Source of the DNA: Sinomonas sp. ASV486 | Lineage (GTDB): Bacteria; Actinomycetota; Actinomycetes; Actinomycetales; Micrococcaceae | Length of the DNA: 64,000 bases | Assembly (NCBI RefSeq): GCF_030908215.1 | Contig: NZ_JAVFJK010000002.1 | Location: forward strand, 62,001-126,000 | Direction of reading: 5' to 3' | Part shown: piece by piece, positions 62,085-64,000 of the stretch | Numbering within the stretch: the first letter of the stretch is position 1 | Layout of the letters: each line of letters opens with the position of its first letter | Notes under the pieces: generated by a model | Seen by the model: the letters and a program-made list of their open reading frames with translations, nothing else | Databases searched by the model: none | What the model was told of the DNA's origin: nothing | Position numbers and translations under genes: made by a program

Positions 62085-63281
62085 TCAGATGCGCGGGCGG
62101 CCCGCCCAGCGCCTCGCCTTCAGCGCGAGGTGCAGCTCGAGCCGCACGCGGCCGGTCAGCGGCTCGGCACGGATGATCTTCCGAACCCGTGCGAGCCGGT
62201 GGTAGACGGTCGAGCGATGCACGTGGAGGCGGTCCGCGACGGTCTGCACGGCGCCGTCGGAGTCATAGAGCATCTCGAGGACAGGCAGGAGCTCCCCGTT
62301 GCGGTCCTCGGCCTCGAGGATCGAGAAGTAGACGCTGGTCGGCTCAGCCGCGAGCGTGCCCATGAGCTGGTAGGCGCCGACGGCCCGCACGTCCACGAGC
62401 TCGCCGAGTGCGGGATCGACGGCGGCAGCCTGCGCAGCGATCTTGGCCTGCGTGTAGGCCTCGCCGAGGCCGCGGAGCGTCGTGAACGGCTCGCTGATGC
62501 CCACGAGCACGCGTCCCGCGGGCCGGCCGGAGCGTTTGGCCAGCTCGCGTTCGTAGTGCGTGAGGACGGCTGCATGGCTCGCACGGGCCGGGGTGCCGGC
62601 GAACAGCACGACGGCGTGCGTCTCGACTCCGGCCGTGAACAGGGCCGGGTCGATGCCGGCCGTGGCCTGCATCGCCGCCGTGCTGGTGGCCACGACCGCG
62701 GCCTGCGGGTCCTGCGGCGTGACGCCATCCGGGTCGAGGAGCACCACAACCTGCCACGGAGCGTGGCCGTGGACCTCCCGCCATCCCGCGATGGCCGCGA
62801 GCGCCGACTTGTCGCCGGCCGCCGCGGCCAGGAACTCGGCCTCGCGCCGGCGCCGGTGATCGGACTCCGCCGTGTTGGACTCGAGGAGCAGCCCTCCGAT
62901 GAGCTCAAGCTCGAGGCGGATGCCGGGCAGGGCGGAGAGGATCTCCGCCGAGGTCTCCTCGTCTGCGGCCTGCTGGACCCACAGGTAGCCGACCCGGAAG
63001 CCGCGCACGAGCAGGGGCACGCACACCCGGCCGTACATGCCGAGATCGGGGTTCGCCGGGACGGTGACGGGGCGGACGGCTGTGGCGATGCCGTGCGAGA
63101 GCTGCCACGCCTGGACGTCCGCGGGGAGCCGCTTAGAGAGGAGGAAATTCACCCGCACGGGGTCGGCCTGGGCCTGGTTGGACGAGTACGCGATGAGCAG
63201 GCCATCGAGGTCCTCGACGCTCAGCCCGCGCCCGAGCTTGGCTGCCGCCGCTTCCACCAGATCTTCGACGCCATGACGCAC
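62085..63281 (-). CDS. PucR/CdaR-family regulator, AdeR-like
   Basis: About 398 aa. N-terminal PucR sensory part (GLSVEDLDGLLIAYSSNQ, YGRVCVPLLVRGFRVGYLWVQQ), a GGDEF-like middle (RVLVGISEPFTTLRGLGEAYTQAKIAAQAA) and the C-terminal HTH_30 (LLPVLEMLYDSDGAVQTVADRLHVHRSTVYHRLARVRKI). It is divergent from ald. In Bacillus subtilis the PucR-type protein AdeR activates ald, so the same role is inferred. GTG 63279-63281 is a likely start; the frame is open to 63311. Confidence 0.84.
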   Translation of the reverse strand: MRHGVEDLVEAAAAKLGRGLSVEDLDGLLIAYSSNQAQADPVRVNFLLSKRLPADVQAWQLSHGIATAVRPVTVPANPDLGMYGRVCVPLLVRGFRVGYLWVQQAADEETSAEILSALPGIRLELELIGGLLLESNTAESDHRRRREAEFLAAAAGDKSALAAIAGWREVHGHAPWQVVVLLDPDGVTPQDPQAAVVATSTAAMQATAGIDPALFTAGVETHAVVLFAGTPARASHAAVLTHYERELAKRSGRPAGRVLVGISEPFTTLRGLGEAYTQAKIAAQAAAVDPALGELVDVRAVGAYQLMGTLAAEPTSVYFSILEAEDRNGELLPVLEMLYDSDGAVQTVADRLHVHRSTVYHRLARVRKIIRAEPLTGRVRLELHLALKARRWAGRPRI

Positions 63282-63362
63282 TGCTCCAGCATACGGTGTC
63301 GCGGACCACACGAGGAGACAACTGCCGCTCCATCATCAGACAGCTGTCGCATCGGAGATGCC

Positions 63363-63390
63363 GAAATCCGCGGAAATCCGGGGAAGTCCG
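63363..63390. promoter_or_regulatory. Three octamer direct repeats upstream of ald
   Basis: GAAATCCG at 63363 and 63373, and GAAGTCCG at 63383, are spaced exactly 10 bp apart (one helical turn), about 124-151 bases before the ald start. Further left, AGACAACTG (63315) and AGACAGCTG (63338) form another direct pair. These are the best candidates for sites of the divergent PucR-type regulator. Confidence 0.5.
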
Positions 63391-63513
63391 CCATGCGTCC
63401 GCCACCGTGTCTGTAACACGCCTCACAAGCGGGCCTACGCTTGAAGTACCAGCGAACGGCCCCCCGGTAAGGGAACAGAGGCCTACCGGCCCCTCGAGCA
63501 ATCGGAGACGAAA

Positions 63514-64000
63514 GTGATCATCGGAGTCCCCAAGGAAATCAAGAACAACGAGTTCCGCGTGGCCATGACGGCCGCAGGAGTGCACGAGTTCGTGGCCCAC
63601 GGCCACACCGTGCTGATCGAGCGCGGCGCGGGCGTCGCCTCAGGCATCACCGATGACGAGTACCACGTTGCCGGTGCCGAGCTCGTCACGGACGCCGCGG
63701 ACGTGTGGGCCCGCGCCGACATGGTCATGAAGGTCAAGGAGCCGATCGCCTCCGAGTACCGCAACTTCCGCAAGGGCCTCATCCTCTTCACGTACCTCCA
63801 CCTTGCCGCCGAGCCGGAGCTCACCCGCGCCCTGCTCGATTCCGGCGTCACCGCGATCGCCTACGAGACGGTCCAGGATGGCCGCCGGCTGCCGCTCCTC
63901 GCCCCGATGTCCGAGGTCGCCGGCCGCCTGTCGGTTCAGGTCGGCGCCCAGTCGCTCCTTGCCCCGAACGGCGGCAAGGGCATCCTCCTCGGAGGCGTGC
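63514..64000 (+). CDS. ald: Alanine dehydrogenase, N-terminal part (runs off the right edge)
   Basis: 162 codons from GTG 63514 to the window edge: [71 protein letters not shown] and [19 protein letters not shown]. This is the substrate-binding domain of Ald with the catalytic Lys (MKVKEP) and His (YLHLA). Ald interconverts L-alanine and pyruvate plus ammonia with NAD+. GGAGA lies 6-7 bases before the start. Regulated probably by the divergent PucR-family protein. Confidence 0.93.
   Translation, partial: MIIGVPKEIKNNEFRVAMTAAGVHEFVAHGHTVLIERGAGVASGITDDEYHVAGAELVTDAADVWARADMVMKVKEPIASEYRNFRKGLILFTYLHLAAEPELTRALLDSGVTAIAYETVQDGRRLPLLAPMSEVAGRLSVQVGAQSLLAPNGGKGILLGGV

Overview
The window is chromosomal DNA of a high-GC actinobacterium, most likely a member of the Micrococcaceae (Arthrobacter/Sinomonas-like). 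The reasons are strong G/C preference at third codon positions, many GTG starts, GGAGG-type ribosome sites, and an actinobacterial gene set (LytR-CpsA-Psr protein, GH63-type glucosylglycerate hydrolase, MksB/JetC-type SMC operon, Ter stress operons, PucR-ald pair). No rRNA, tRNA, prophage, insertion sequence or CRISPR array was seen. About 55 protein genes are called. Both ends cut genes: a type III polyketide synthase on the left (minus strand) and alanine dehydrogenase on the right (plus strand).

Left part (1-8.3 kb): housekeeping and accessory genes, mainly on the minus strand: App1-type phosphatase, an unusual GNAT acetyltransferase-AAA ATPase fusion, a NERD-domain protein, an ABM-fold monooxygenase, a Bcr/CflA efflux pump, an SGNH hydrolase and an LCP cell-wall ligase. 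From 8.5 to 14.3 kb lies a translationally coupled jetA-jetB-jetC operon (DUF3375, DUF4194, SMC-like ATPase; MksF-E-B / Wadjet type I core). The nuclease gene jetD is absent from its usual place. Upstream of jetA are an 84-bp tandem duplication and a nested palindrome.

Central part (16-34.4 kb): two Ter stress clusters separated by about 7 kb. Cluster 1 is a DUF475/TerC-like membrane protein, three TerD proteins and TelA. Cluster 2 is a tightly overlapping operon: a small helical protein, a degenerate TerD, an unknown protein, a citrate-lyase-like aldolase, a phosphoribosyltransferase-TRSP-StiP fusion and a HAD phosphatase. This matches the predicted Ter-linked nucleoside-like metabolite pathway. 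The fusion gene is split by an apparent 2-bp loss in a GC-dinucleotide run. Between the clusters are a secreted DUF6454 protein, a solute-binding/VWA protein and a TetR-controlled DHA2 efflux pump with a clear palindromic operator.

Right part (34.4-64 kb): metabolic and transport units. These are an LLM flavin oxidoreductase, an Lrp regulator, malic enzyme, a glucosylglycerate-hydrolase locus with its own regulators and MFS permease, and a UbiB-like kinase. They also include a copper module (DUF302, SHOCT, cupredoxin, CopB-type P1B ATPase, CsoR-type box), a PaaX-linked MFS/CocE hydrolase/DUF3237 cluster, malQ, an ArsR-CDF metal efflux pair, and an alanine module (CycA-like permease, PucR/AdeR-like regulator, ald).

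Two sequence-level signals cut across gene boundaries. The 11-mer GCACGACGGCG occurs 17 times by eye in both orientations, including both arms of an intergenic hairpin. Short 21-bp tandem repeats with a GAGGTCACCCC core are inserted in frame in both jetB and the PRTase-TRSP-StiP gene, in both orientations.
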